Assembly: GCA_963722575.1 (NCBI GenBank)
Contig: CAVRNR010000022.1
Location: forward strand, 1,550,001-1,614,000
Direction of reading: 5' to 3'
DNA from: Fen-178 sp963722575
GTDB lineage: Bacteria > Acidobacteriota > Terriglobia > Bryobacterales > Bryobacteraceae
Length of the DNA: 64,000 bases
Shown one piece after another: positions 26,550 to 34,358 of this stretch. A model generated the notes under the pieces. The model was given only the letters and a program-made list of their open reading frames with translations. It was not told where the DNA came from and did no database searches. Position 1 is the stretch's first letter, and each line of letters begins with the position of its first letter. The position numbers and the translations under genes are program-made.

Positions 26550-26928
26550 CGTCCTGCTGGACACGAACGTGGTCGTCGCACACCTCTGAAACGACCCCGA
26601 TCTCACCGCGCGCTTGAGAGCTACACCCGCTATTTACGTGCCTTGGGTGGTCTTGGGCGAACTCCACTATGGCGCGCTCCGCGCCCAGCGGCGGGAAGCA
26701 CAACTGGCTCCGATCCGCGACTTTCTGCAAACTGCCATCCTTCTGCTGCCGGATCGGAGCACCATTGAACGCTGCGGCCAGGTGAAAGCGGAGCTCGCTG
26801 GGATGGGGCGGCTGATCCCGGACAACGACATTTAGATCGCCGCAATGGCCCGTCAGTTCGATCTTCCGCTGGTAACCAGAGACGGGCACTTCGCGGTGGT
26901 ACCAGCGCTGAAGACTCTCGTCTGGTAG
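26533..26928 (+). pseudogene. PIN-domain (VapC-like) toxin with two in-frame stop codons
   Basis: A single frame runs from ATG 26533 to TAG 26926-26928 (131 codons) and keeps PIN homology throughout: SVLLDTNVVVAHL, VPWVVLGELHYGAL, IPDNDI-stop-IAAMARQFDLPLVTRDGHF. The four acidic metal-binding positions are all present. The frame is interrupted by TGA at 26587-26589 and TAG at 26833-26835; both fit single transitions (CGA or TGG to TGA, TGG to TAG). PIN toxins are ribonucleases, and loss of the toxin while the reading frame is otherwise kept suggests recent inactivation. Confidence 0.82.
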
Positions 26929-27297
26929 CTATTTTCCCAGCGGCAGCCCCGATTCCTTCAGCGCACGCCAGCCGCCGTCGAGCGAAATGACGTTGGTGTA
27001 GCCCATCCTCTGCAGATTGTCGGCCGCCAGCGCCGTGCGGAATCCGCCGCCGCAATACAGCACCAGCTTGGTGGCCTTGTCCGGGTACGTGGCCTCGATA
27101 TCGCGCTCGATGATCCCCTTGCTCAGGTGCACCGCGCCCGCCATGCGGCCCTCGGCCCACTCGTGGTCTTCGCGCGTGTCCACCAGCACGTGCGGCTCGT
27201 TGGCGGCAACCATCTTCTTATAGCCTTCGACATCGATTTGCCGGACGCGCCGTTTCGCGTCATCCACCAGTTTCAGGAATCCTGGAGAATGCTTCAT
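26929..27297 (-). CDS. Rhodanese-like domain protein
   Basis: 122 residues forming one rhodanese domain. The active-site loop is KLVLYCGGGFRTA, with Cys as the sulfur carrier, and the domain opens with HVLVDTREDHEWAEGRMAGAVHLSKG. It is a single-domain sulfurtransferase of unknown substrate. It lies 3 bp downstream of murA on the same strand, so it may be co-transcribed with the murQ-murA unit, and it converges head to head with the PIN pseudogene with no spacer. Confidence 0.9.
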   Translation of the reverse strand: MKHSPGFLKLVDDAKRRVRQIDVEGYKKMVAANEPHVLVDTREDHEWAEGRMAGAVHLSKGIIERDIEATYPDKATKLVLYCGGGFRTALAADNLQRMGYTNVISLDGGWRALKESGLPLGK

Positions 27298-27300
27298 GGT

Positions 27301-28557
27301 TTATTCCACCCGCCGGATCCGGGCGCCTACCGCCGCGAGTTTGGTTTCGATTCTCTCGTAGCCGCGGTCGATGTGATACACCCGGTCGATCACGGTCTCG
27401 CCCTTGGCCGCCAGCGCCGCCAGCACCAGCGAGGCGCTCGCCCGCAGGTCCGATGCGATCACCCCGGCGCCGGTCAGCTCGCGCGGCCCGGCCACGATGG
27501 CCTGCCGGCCCTCGATCCGGATGTTGGCCCCCATGCGCGCCAACTCCTGGGCGTGCATAAAGCGGTTCTCGAAAATCGTCTCGATGACAATTGCGATCCC
27601 CTCGGCCTGCGTCATCAGCGCCATGTACTGCGCCTGAAGATCGGTCGCAAAGCCGGGATACTCCTCGGTGGTCATGTCCACCGAGCGCAGCCGGCCGCCG
27701 CCCCGGACGCGCAGCGTGGCGGCATCCGGCTGTGTCACCTCCGCCCCGGCCTGTTGCAGCTTGGCGACGAGCCCGCCGACGTGCTCCGGGTTGCAGCCCG
27801 TTACGGCCACGTCGCCGCCGGAGATGGCCCCGGCAATCAGGAACGTTCCCGTCTCGATGCGATCCGGAATGATGGTGTGCTCGGCGCCGTGCAGCCGCTC
27901 CACGCCCTGAATCCGGATGATGGAGGTGCCCGCGCCTTCGATGTGCGCCCCCATCTTGCCGAGCAACCGGGCCAAGTCGGCCACCTCCGGCTCGCGCGCC
28001 GCGTTGCGCAGCGTGGTCTCGCCGGTGGCCAGCACGGCCGCCATCATGAGGTCCTCGGTGCCCGTGACGGTGATCCGGTCGAAGTTGACCACCGCTCCGC
28101 GAAGACCTTCCGGGGCGGAGGCTTCGATATAGCCGTGCGCCTGCCGGATGCGCGCGCCAAGCTGTTCCAACCCGAGAATGTGCAGGTTGATGGGCCGGTC
28201 CCCGATGGCGCAGCCGCCCGGCAGCGATACGCGCGCGCGCCCGCAACGGGCCAACAGCGGCCCCAGCACCAGGCTCGAGGCGCGCATGGTCTTCACCAAT
28301 TCGTAGGGCGCTTCGGGACAAACGATCTGGGGCGTATGGAGCCGCACCGCCTCGCCCTCGGCCTCCACCTTCGACCCGATATCCACCAGCAGCCGCTCGA
28401 TGGTCCGGATATCCCGCACGCGCGGAATGCGCTTCAGGATCACCGGCTCTTCGGTCAACAGGGCCGCGGCCAGCGCGGGAAGCGCCGAGTTCTTCGACCC
28501 GCCAGTGGGGATCTCCCCTTGGAGCGGGGTTCCGCCGGTAATCGCGAACTTATCCAT
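27301..28557 (-). CDS. murA: UDP-N-acetylglucosamine 1-carboxyvinyltransferase
   Basis: 418 residues from the ATG at 28555-28557 (MDKFAITGGTPLQGEIP). It catalyses the first committed step of peptidoglycan synthesis, transferring enolpyruvate from PEP to UDP-GlcNAc. The substrate motif GGSKNSALPALAAALLT and the active-site cysteine (the fosfomycin target) in SLPGGCAIGDRPINLH are intact, so the product should be fosfomycin-sensitive. The start overlaps murQ by 8 bp. Confidence 0.97.
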   Translation of the reverse strand: MDKFAITGGTPLQGEIPTGGSKNSALPALAAALLTEEPVILKRIPRVRDIRTIERLLVDIGSKVEAEGEAVRLHTPQIVCPEAPYELVKTMRASSLVLGPLLARCGRARVSLPGGCAIGDRPINLHILGLEQLGARIRQAHGYIEASAPEGLRGAVVNFDRITVTGTEDLMMAAVLATGETTLRNAAREPEVADLARLLGKMGAHIEGAGTSIIRIQGVERLHGAEHTIIPDRIETGTFLIAGAISGGDVAVTGCNPEHVGGLVAKLQQAGAEVTQPDAATLRVRGGGRLRSVDMTTEEYPGFATDLQAQYMALMTQAEGIAIVIETIFENRFMHAQELARMGANIRIEGRQAIVAGPRELTGAGVIASDLRASASLVLAALAAKGETVIDRVYHIDRGYERIETKLAAVGARIRRVE

Positions 28558-29446
28558 GTAGAGCCCTCGAAATGTCTCCGCCGGCCGCGGCCAGTCTCCG
28601 TTCGGCCTCAACGCGCGCGGCGCCGGTTTTGCCCATCACAATGGCCACGCGCACGCTGTTATCGGCGGCCTCCAGCAGTTCGCCCGCACGCTCATCGGTA
28701 ACGCCGGCGGCCTGCGCGACAATGCGGCGGGCGCGGTCCGCCAGTTTCGCGTTCTTGGGCTGGACGTTCACCATCAGGTTGCCGTAAACGTATCCCAAGC
28801 GGATGAACGCTCCCGTAGTGAGCATATTGAGTACCAGTTTTTGCGCCGTCCCCGCCTTCATACGGGTCGAGCCGGCGATCACCTCCGGCCCCACCAGCGG
28901 GGTGATGGCGACGGCCGCCGCGCGCGCCAGTTCCGAATCGGGGGTGCAACCGATTCCCACGGTGACGGCGCCCAGACGCCTGGCTTCCTCGACGGCTCCC
29001 AGCACGTAAGGCGTCCGCCCGCTGGCGGCGATCCCCACCAGCACATCGCGCGCCGTGAATCCGCGCTCCGCCAGATCGCGCGCGCCCATAGCCGGGTCGT
29101 CCTCGGTGGCTTCAGTCGCGCGGCTCAAGGCCGCCGGGCCGCCGGCGATAATTCCCTGTACCATCTCCGGCGGCACGCTGAACGTGGGCGGGCATTCCGA
29201 AGCGTCCAGCACGCCCAATCGCCCGCTGGTCCCCGCGCCGATGTAGAAGAGCCGCCCGCCGCGCTGGAAGGCCTCGACAATGGCATCCACCGCGCGCGCG
29301 ATGGCGGGAATCTCGCGCTCCACCGCGTCCGCCACCCGGTGGTCCTCGGCGTTGACAATGCGCAAAACCTCTTCGGTGGGCAGCGTGTCGATCTCCGCCG
29401 AAGCCGGATTCCGCTGTTCGGTGAGTAGTTTCTCGAGCTCCGGCAT
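28550..29446 (-). CDS. murQ: N-acetylmuramic acid 6-phosphate etherase
   Basis: 298 residues from the ATG at 29444-29446 (MPELEKLLTEQRN). A single SIS domain carries the signatures GGRLFYIGAGTSGRLGVLDASE and GPEVIAGSTRMKAGTAQKLVLNML. It cleaves the lactyl ether of MurNAc-6-phosphate during cell-wall recycling. The murQ-murA coupling joins wall recycling with wall synthesis. A TAAGAT box (29454-29459) ends 7 nt before the ATG with no Shine-Dalgarno site, suggesting a leaderless mRNA. Confidence 0.96.
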   Translation of the reverse strand: MPELEKLLTEQRNPASAEIDTLPTEEVLRIVNAEDHRVADAVEREIPAIARAVDAIVEAFQRGGRLFYIGAGTSGRLGVLDASECPPTFSVPPEMVQGIIAGGPAALSRATEATEDDPAMGARDLAERGFTARDVLVGIAASGRTPYVLGAVEEARRLGAVTVGIGCTPDSELARAAAVAITPLVGPEVIAGSTRMKAGTAQKLVLNMLTTGAFIRLGYVYGNLMVNVQPKNAKLADRARRIVAQAAGVTDERAGELLEAADNSVRVAIVMGKTGAARVEAERRLAAAGGDISRALHG

Positions 29447-29453
29447 TGGTCCT

Positions 29454-29459
29454 ATCTTA
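29454..29459 (-). promoter_or_regulatory. Candidate -10 box of murQ-murA
   Basis: TAAGAT on the minus strand, five of six to consensus, 7 nt from the murQ ATG. I see no convincing -35. It fits the leaderless pattern seen at other genes in the window. Confidence 0.5.
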
Positions 29460-29490
29460 ACAACCCGCGTTTCCGCGGCCAGCGGCACGA

Positions 29491-29550
29491 GGGCGAGGCA
29501 TGCCTCGCCCCTAAGGGGGCACGGTGTTGGGGGCCGGGCATGCCCGGCCC
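29491..29550. repeat. Two short palindromes of family C upstream of the C_GCAxxG_C_C gene
   Basis: GGGCGAGGCATGCCTCGCCC (29491-29510) and GGGCCGGGCATGCCCGGCCC (29531-29550) are both perfect 20-bp palindromes. A longer relative is at 48531-48556 and a degenerate one at about 46139-46157. All share a central GGCATGCC or GCATGC. Confidence 0.8.
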
Positions 29551-29592
29551 ATCGCCACGCATGCGATCATGGTCGTGAATCGAGGATCCAGC

Positions 29593-30033
29593 ATGCCCGA
29601 CAAAGGACAATTGGCGGCTGACAAGTTTGCGGAAGGGTACAACTGCGCCCAATCCGTAGTGTTCGCTTTCTGCGACGAATGCGGCATCGGCGAGGATGCG
29701 GCGCTCAAAGTGGCGTGCGGTTTCGGCGGCGGCATGGGCCGGAAGCAGGAGGTGTGCGGCGCTCTGGCGGGAGGCATCATGGTCCTCGGGCTGCGGCGCG
29801 GCCGCGGGACGCAAGAGGGCCGCCCGGTCACGGAGGATTTGTACCAAAAGATACGCGAGTTCATGGATGCCTTCGTTGTCCAAAACGGCAGCTACTTGTG
29901 CCGCGACCTGCTCTCCGGCTGCGATCTGTCTACCGCGGAAGGCCGGCGCCGCCTCAAGGAGGACGGCCTGCATGAGAAGGTCTGCGGACCGTGCGTGCGA
30001 AGCGCCGCGGAACTGCTTCAGAACATGGCGTGA
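29593..30033 (+). CDS. C_GCAxxG_C_C family protein
   Basis: 146 residues from the ATG at 29593, with GAGG about 7 nt upstream. The pattern of conserved cysteines names the family: EGYNCAQSVVFAFCDECG, then ACGFGGGMGRKQEVCGALAGG, NGSYLCRDLLSGCD and HEKVCGPCV. Members are small cytoplasmic proteins thought to bind a metal or iron-sulfur cofactor; no reaction is established. No obvious partner is adjacent. Confidence 0.85.
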   Translation: MPDKGQLAADKFAEGYNCAQSVVFAFCDECGIGEDAALKVACGFGGGMGRKQEVCGALAGGIMVLGLRRGRGTQEGRPVTEDLYQKIREFMDAFVVQNGSYLCRDLLSGCDLSTAEGRRRLKEDGLHEKVCGPCVRSAAELLQNMA

Positions 30034-30070
30034 GCCGCGGCGGCTGGCTGTGTTAGCCTGTATACAACCG

Positions 30071-30328
30071 ATGACAGAAATCCTTTCCGTGCGCCTGGAT
30101 GCCACCGTGAAGAAGCGTCTGGAAGCGCTGGCCAAACACTCCCGCCGGTCGAAGTCCTTTCTGGCGGCTGAAGCCATCGCCGCATACGTTCGGGCCGAGG
30201 AGTGGCAGCTTGGGGAGGTGCAGCAGGGGTTAAAGGAACTGGATGCCGGACAAGCCGTGAGTCATGAAAGGGTCTCCGCCTGGCTTCGCTCCTGGGGCAA
30301 GCCCGGTGAAGGCAAAGCGCCGCGATGA
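30071..30328 (+). CDS. Ribbon-helix-helix antitoxin (ParD/CopG-like)
   Basis: 85 residues. The N-terminus TEILSVRLDATVKKRLEALA followed by RSKSFLAAEAIAAYV is a ribbon-helix-helix DNA-binding fold. The C-terminal half would wrap the toxin. It overlaps the toxin gene by 4 bp (ATGA). An 8-bp palindrome TGTATACA lies at 30059-30066, just before the ATG, and could be both the -10 region and the autoregulatory operator. Confidence 0.9.
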   Translation: MTEILSVRLDATVKKRLEALAKHSRRSKSFLAAEAIAAYVRAEEWQLGEVQQGLKELDAGQAVSHERVSAWLRSWGKPGEGKAPR

Positions 30329-30603
30329 GAACCGTTTGGTCGCGGCGCGCTGTTCAGCACCTGGTGGAAATCCGAAGTTACATCGCCAAGAACCATCCGC
30401 GGGCCGGGCGCCAGGTTGCCGCGCGCATACTGGAAAGCGTGGATGGGCTCGCCGGGTATCCGCACATCGGACCTTCGGGCCGCGCGATCGGGACCCGGGA
30501 ACTGGTGGTTTCCGGCACGCCGTACGTCATTCCTTACCGGGTAACGGAAGACCGGCTGCAACTGATCGCCGTGTTTTCGCGGCAGACAGGAGTGGCCGAT
30601 TAG
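30325..30603 (+). CDS. ParE/RelE-type toxin
   Basis: 92 residues of the ParE/RelE superfamily: VWSRRAVQHLVEIRSYIAKN, QVAARILESVDGLAGYPHIG, GTRELVVSGTPYVIPYRV and a C-terminal RLQLIAVFSRQT. Family members poison gyrase (ParE) or cleave translating mRNA (RelE); the EIRSYIA pattern fits ParE better. The gene is intact, unlike the PIN toxin at 26533. It is coupled to the antitoxin upstream and overlaps the next gene by one base. Confidence 0.9.
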   Translation: MRTVWSRRAVQHLVEIRSYIAKNHPRAGRQVAARILESVDGLAGYPHIGPSGRAIGTRELVVSGTPYVIPYRVTEDRLQLIAVFSRQTGVAD

Positions 30604-31151
30604 TGCGGTACTTCCTCACCGGCCGGCAGCCCCCCGTCCACGCCATTCTCCTGGTCGAAAGCGGATCGCGCGGGCTTCTGGAGAAGATCGTCCCGAGTCT
30701 CCGCCAAACCTGGGGCGGCGATGTCCCCATCGACCTGGTCACCTGCTATTCCAGCCTCCCGCGCGGCTTTCAGCCGGAGACCACGCGCGTCTACCGCGTT
30801 GCCGACTACCGCGGACGCAAAGGGCGCCAGAAGCTCTACCGGGAACTCGCCCGGACCGGCTATTCCCTGGTGGGGATCGTCTGCTCCGAAGAGCCCGTCA
30901 TGACCAAGTGGAAATGGGTGCTGGCCCTTCGTATTCCGGCCAAGGTTTTTGTGGTCAATGAGAACGGCGATTACTTCTGGCTCGACCGCCCGCACCTGGG
31001 CGTCATCCGGAGATTTGTGCTGCTCCGCTCCGGCCTGGCGGGCGCGGGAGCCGTCCGCACCCTGGCACGCCTGTTTTGGTTTCCGTTCAGTTTGCTCTAT
31101 TTGTTGCTGTATGCGGCGACGGTTCATGCCCGGAGGGCTCTGCGGCACTGA
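30603..31151 (+). CDS. Hypothetical protein with C-terminal membrane segment
   Basis: 182 residues from a GTG at 30603 that overlaps the toxin stop codon (TAGTG). I do not recognise a named family. The first part has a Rossmann-like pattern (HAILLVESGSRGLLEKIVPSLRQ, DVPIDLVTCYSSLP), a basic RVADYRGRKGRQKLYRELA stretch, then EEPVMTKWKWVLALRIPAKVFVVNENGDYFWLDR. The last 40 residues include a membrane helix (LFWFPFSLLYLLLYAATV) and a basic tail. The central part resembles nucleotide-sugar or lipid-linked glycosyltransferase relatives only vaguely. The open frame continues upstream to 30264 through the toxin gene, which I discount. Confidence 0.6.
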   Translation: MRYFLTGRQPPVHAILLVESGSRGLLEKIVPSLRQTWGGDVPIDLVTCYSSLPRGFQPETTRVYRVADYRGRKGRQKLYRELARTGYSLVGIVCSEEPVMTKWKWVLALRIPAKVFVVNENGDYFWLDRPHLGVIRRFVLLRSGLAGAGAVRTLARLFWFPFSLLYLLLYAATVHARRALRH

Positions 31152-31167
31152 CTAAGGAGGTTGATTG

Positions 31168-32139
31168 ATGAAATCCATTCAAGTGAAAGTGCACGGTGGT
31201 CCCGAAAAGATGGAACTGGTGGAAGTCCCCAAACCCACGCCAGGTCCCAAGCAGGCGCTGGTGCGCATCGCCGCCAGCGGTGTAAACTTCATCGACGTTT
31301 ATTTCCGCACGGGCCTCTATAAAGCGGATATTCCCATCACGCTCGGAAGCGAAGGCGCGGGCACGGTGGAAGCGGTCGGCGCGGAGGTCACGGAAGTCGC
31401 CGCCGGTGACCGCGTAGCCTACGCCATGGCGCGCGGCTCCTATGCCGAGTATGCGCTGGTTCCGGCCGCGCTGCTGGTGAAGATCCCCGACGGTATCGAC
31501 TTCCAGACCGCCGCGGCCGCCATGCTCCAGGGCATGACCGCTCACTACCTGACGCACTCCACCTATGCGCTCAAGAGCGGCGATACCTGCCTGGTTCACG
31601 CGGCGGCGGGCGGCGTCGGCGGTTTGGCGGTCCAAATGGCCAAGATGCTGGGCGCGCGCGTGTTTGGCACGGTTTCCACCGCGGAGAAAGCCCGCATCGC
31701 GCGCGAGGCCGGCGCGGATGAGGCCATCCTCTACACGGAGCGGGATTTCGAAGCCGAAGTGAAGCGGCTCACCGGCGGCCGCGGGGTAGATGTGGTGTAC
31801 GACTCGGTGGGCAAGACTACTTTCGATAAGAGTCTGAATTGTCTGCGCCCGCGCGGCCTGATGGCGCTCTTCGGACAATCCAGCGGACCCGTTCCGCCCT
31901 TCGACCCCACCATTCTCAACAGCAAAGGGTCGCTCTTCCTCACGCGCCCCAGCCTGAGCCACTACGTGCTCTCACGCGACGAGCTGCTCTGGCGCGCGGG
32001 CGACGTGCTGAGCTGGGTGGCCTCCGGCCGGCTCAAGCTGCGCATCGACCGCACCTACCCGCTCCAGGACGCGGCCGCGGCCCATCGCGACCTCGAAAGC
32101 CGCAAGACCGCCGGCAAACTGGTGCTGCTTGTCCCGTAG
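31168..32139 (+). CDS. NADPH:quinone oxidoreductase, zinc-independent MDR family
   Basis: 323 residues from the ATG at 31168, preceded by a perfect AAGGAGG (31154-31160) 7 nt away. A TTG directly upstream could also be used but the spacing favours the ATG. The GroES-like N-terminus reads VRIAASGVNFIDVYFRTGLY and the NADP-binding motif HAAAGGVGGLAVQMAKMLGA, with no zinc-binding cysteines. Enzymes of the Qor type reduce quinones in the cytoplasm. Confidence 0.92.
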   Translation: MKSIQVKVHGGPEKMELVEVPKPTPGPKQALVRIAASGVNFIDVYFRTGLYKADIPITLGSEGAGTVEAVGAEVTEVAAGDRVAYAMARGSYAEYALVPAALLVKIPDGIDFQTAAAAMLQGMTAHYLTHSTYALKSGDTCLVHAAAGGVGGLAVQMAKMLGARVFGTVSTAEKARIAREAGADEAILYTERDFEAEVKRLTGGRGVDVVYDSVGKTTFDKSLNCLRPRGLMALFGQSSGPVPPFDPTILNSKGSLFLTRPSLSHYVLSRDELLWRAGDVLSWVASGRLKLRIDRTYPLQDAAAAHRDLESRKTAGKLVLLVP

Positions 32140-32148
32140 CGCCGGATT

Positions 32149-32208
32149 GGGCAAGCTAAAGCATGCCCCACCAAACTGCACTGTGGTGGGGCATGCTTTA
32201 GCTTGTCC
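32149..32208. repeat. Family B palindrome, two-arm copy
   Basis: The left arm GGGCAAGCTAAAGCATGCCC (continuing CACCA, 32149-32173) and its reverse complement (32184-32208, with a T for C change near the end) flank a 10-nt loop. It lies between the quinone oxidoreductase and aminopeptidase genes and could fold into a 24-bp stem. Confidence 0.9.
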
Positions 32209-32239
32209 TGAACCCACTGCAAAGCCGCCGCACCCTAGA

Positions 32240-33322
32240 ATGGCAACCGACCCATTCGACCAGCGCAGGCAGGCCGTCGCTTCCGGCCTCGCGGAACGCA
32301 AGCTGGACGGCCTGTTGGTGGCGTTCAGCCCCAACCTCCGCTACCTCACCGGATTCACCGGCAGCAATGGCAGTCTGCTGGTGCTGGGCGGCAAATCCAT
32401 CCTGTTCACCGACCCGCGCTACCGGATACAAGCCGCCCAGGAGGTCACCTGCCGGGTGAAGATCGCCAGGGGCCCGTTGCTCACGGAGGTCGCCGCCGCC
32501 ATCGCCCGGCTGGGGCTGAAGCGCATCGGGTACGAACCCGCCCGCATGACGTGCGATGCCTACGAATCGCTGAAATCGCGGCTTCCGATGCGGGCCTCGC
32601 TGGAAACGGTAAAGGGGTGGATCGAGGAGCTGCGGATGGTGAAGTCGCCGGCCGAGATCGCGCTCATTCGGCGCTCGGTCGAAACCAATTCCCGCGCCTT
32701 CGAGCAGGCCGTGGCGCGCGTCCGCCCCGGCATGACGGAGCAGGACCTGGCGGCCGAACTGGAATACCGCATGCGCCGCCTGGGCGCCGAAAAACCGGCG
32801 TTCGAGACCATCGTGGCCGCGGGTGTCCGCTCCGCGCTGCCGCACGCCCAACCCACCGCCGCGCGCCTCAAGCCGCGCGACCTCGTGTTGGTGGACATGG
32901 GCGCGCAGCAGGACGGCTATTGTAGCGATATGACGCGCGTGTTGTTTCTTGGCGCGCCCACCGCCAAAATGAAGCGCGTCTACCGCGCGGTGCTCGAAGC
33001 GCAGCTTGCGGCCATCGCGACGGTCCGCGCCGGCGTTTCCACCGCGGCCGTGGACCGCACCGCGCGGAAGGTGTTACAAGGCTACGGCCTGGACCGCGCC
33101 TTTGTGCACTCCACCGGCCACGGCCTCGGCCTGGAGATCCACGAACCCCCGCGCCTCGGCAAGCGCGACAAGGCCCGCCTCGAAGCCGGCATGGCGATCA
33201 CCATCGAGCCCGGCGTCTACATCGAGGGCTTCGGCGGCGTTCGTATCGAAGACACGGTGGTGGTAACGGAGAACGGGTGCGAGGTTTTGACGCCGACGGG
33301 CAAGGAGCTGAGGGTGATATAG
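32240..33322 (+). CDS. Xaa-Pro aminopeptidase (M24B)
   Basis: 360 residues from the ATG at 32240; upstream codons of the open frame derive from the family B repeat. An N-terminal creatinase-like domain (LLVAFSPNLRYLTGFTGSNG) precedes the pita-bread metallopeptidase domain. The five dinuclear-metal ligands are visible: Asp in LVLVDMGAQ, Asp in YCSDMTR, His in VHSTGHGLGLEIHEPP, Glu in ITIEPGVYI and Glu in VRIEDTVVV. It removes N-terminal residues preceding proline. PepQ prolidase is the alternative, but the length fits a short PepP-like enzyme. Confidence 0.93.
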   Translation: MATDPFDQRRQAVASGLAERKLDGLLVAFSPNLRYLTGFTGSNGSLLVLGGKSILFTDPRYRIQAAQEVTCRVKIARGPLLTEVAAAIARLGLKRIGYEPARMTCDAYESLKSRLPMRASLETVKGWIEELRMVKSPAEIALIRRSVETNSRAFEQAVARVRPGMTEQDLAAELEYRMRRLGAEKPAFETIVAAGVRSALPHAQPTAARLKPRDLVLVDMGAQQDGYCSDMTRVLFLGAPTAKMKRVYRAVLEAQLAAIATVRAGVSTAAVDRTARKVLQGYGLDRAFVHSTGHGLGLEIHEPPRLGKRDKARLEAGMAITIEPGVYIEGFGGVRIEDTVVVTENGCEVLTPTGKELRVI

Positions 33323-33372
33323 CTGATCGGTGGAGCGCAGCCCTGGTGACGTGCGGAGTTATGATTCCAGGT

Positions 33373-33606
33373 ATGGCCGATGCCGAACAGAGCGACCTCA
33401 AGTGGGAGAAGGCCGGGACCTCACTTGAGATCAGGACTCAGGGCACGTTGCCGAACGGAAAGCCCGCCCCTGATGAAGTTGTCGCCAGTGGTGCCACGGT
33501 GCATCTGGAACAGATGGACGACCACCAGTGGTGGATGGGAATTCAGGAATGTGCCAGATGGACGTCGTGTTCCTGGAAGGCCGGCGTGCCCGTAATGCGT
33601 CCGTAG
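33373..33606 (+). CDS. Small hypothetical protein
   Basis: 77 residues from the ATG at 33373, which a TATGAT box precedes by 7 nt; an in-frame ATG at 33361 is the alternative. The first 55 residues (LKWEKAGTSLEIRTQGTLPN, PDEVVASGATVHLEQMDDHQ, WWMGI) are compact and look real. The last 20 run antisense over the end of the DUF4160-DUF2442 gene and look arbitrary, so the 3' end may have been lost. No function can be given. Confidence 0.45.
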   Translation: MADAEQSDLKWEKAGTSLEIRTQGTLPNGKPAPDEVVASGATVHLEQMDDHQWWMGIQECARWTSCSWKAGVPVMRP

Positions 33607-34091
33607 AGAACGTCGGGATCAAGGTCCGCTCCGTTCGGCCAGACTACAGTACCCAATTGCGGATCGACGCGGACCTGCACGAAGTAGGCGGGGTCGCGCA
33701 GTGGTTCGAAGACTCCTCGGAAGCTGAGATGGGGGGCGAGATTGACCACGCCCTCGATGCCGTCCTCGAACTGAAGATGCAAGCGATAATCGCCGAGCGC
33801 TTCCGCGGCAACGATGTCCTTCAACATAATCCACTCCAAGGGCGCAATGGGTTTGAGCTGCGCCTCGGTCCTCGCCAGGTTCCAATCTTCCATCAACTCC
33901 GCGCGATGCAATGCCGCCCACTCCGCCACCAAGCCGAGCGCGCGAGGCGAAAGACGCCCGCTCAATAGAGCCAGCGTCTCGATGGCGATGAGCGCCTTCT
34001 GGCCGGAATAGCGCACATGGAAGTGCGGCGGCTCGTGATCGCTGTAGTACATCTGTACAGTAATACCGAAGAACCGGCTGATCTCAGGCAT
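33543..34091 (-). CDS. DUF4160-DUF2442 fusion protein
   Basis: 182 residues. Residues 1-80 (MPEISRFFGITVQMYYSDHE, PPHFHVRYSGQKALIAIETL) are DUF4160 and residues 90-170 (LKDIVAAEALGDYRLHLQFE, FRGVFEPLRDPAYF, VVWPNGADLDPDVLYGR) are DUF2442. The two domains are usually encoded by separate adjacent genes that behave like a small two-gene module; here they are one protein. Function is unestablished, though the pairing is often grouped with toxin-antitoxin-like loci. A TATGAT -10-like box lies about 60 nt upstream. Confidence 0.88.
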   Translation of the reverse strand: MPEISRFFGITVQMYYSDHEPPHFHVRYSGQKALIAIETLALLSGRLSPRALGLVAEWAALHRAELMEDWNLARTEAQLKPIAPLEWIMLKDIVAAEALGDYRLHLQFEDGIEGVVNLAPHLSFRGVFEPLRDPAYFVQVRVDPQLGTVVWPNGADLDPDVLYGRITGTPAFQEHDVHLAHS

Positions 34092-34358
34092 AGGCAGAAC
34101 ACCTTCTGACGGGCGCTACGCGTTCAGCGCGCAATTCTGGCCTCCGATCTCGATCATATCAGGGACCCTGAAGACTTAGGAGCCAAAACGACCTCGGGCG
34201 GACCAAGGTCAGCCCCGGTGGTGCCCCCATAAAACAGTCTTTTTTGAACAGATATGTTCAAAAACACGGCAAGATTTGTTAAAAACAAAAAACTTAGCAG
34301 TTCAAATCCGAACATACATATCTGTACAAACCCTCGATCCCGGGCGGATGATTGGATC
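34092..34358. other. AT-rich intergenic region with a strong palindrome
   Basis: This 267-bp gap is much richer in A and T than its surroundings, particularly 34230-34330. It contains the perfect inverted repeat TTTTTGAACA-GATA-TGTTCAAAAA (34241-34264), which could be a repressor operator or a bidirectional terminator. No reading frame is supported. It lies between divergently transcribed genes. Confidence 0.6.
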
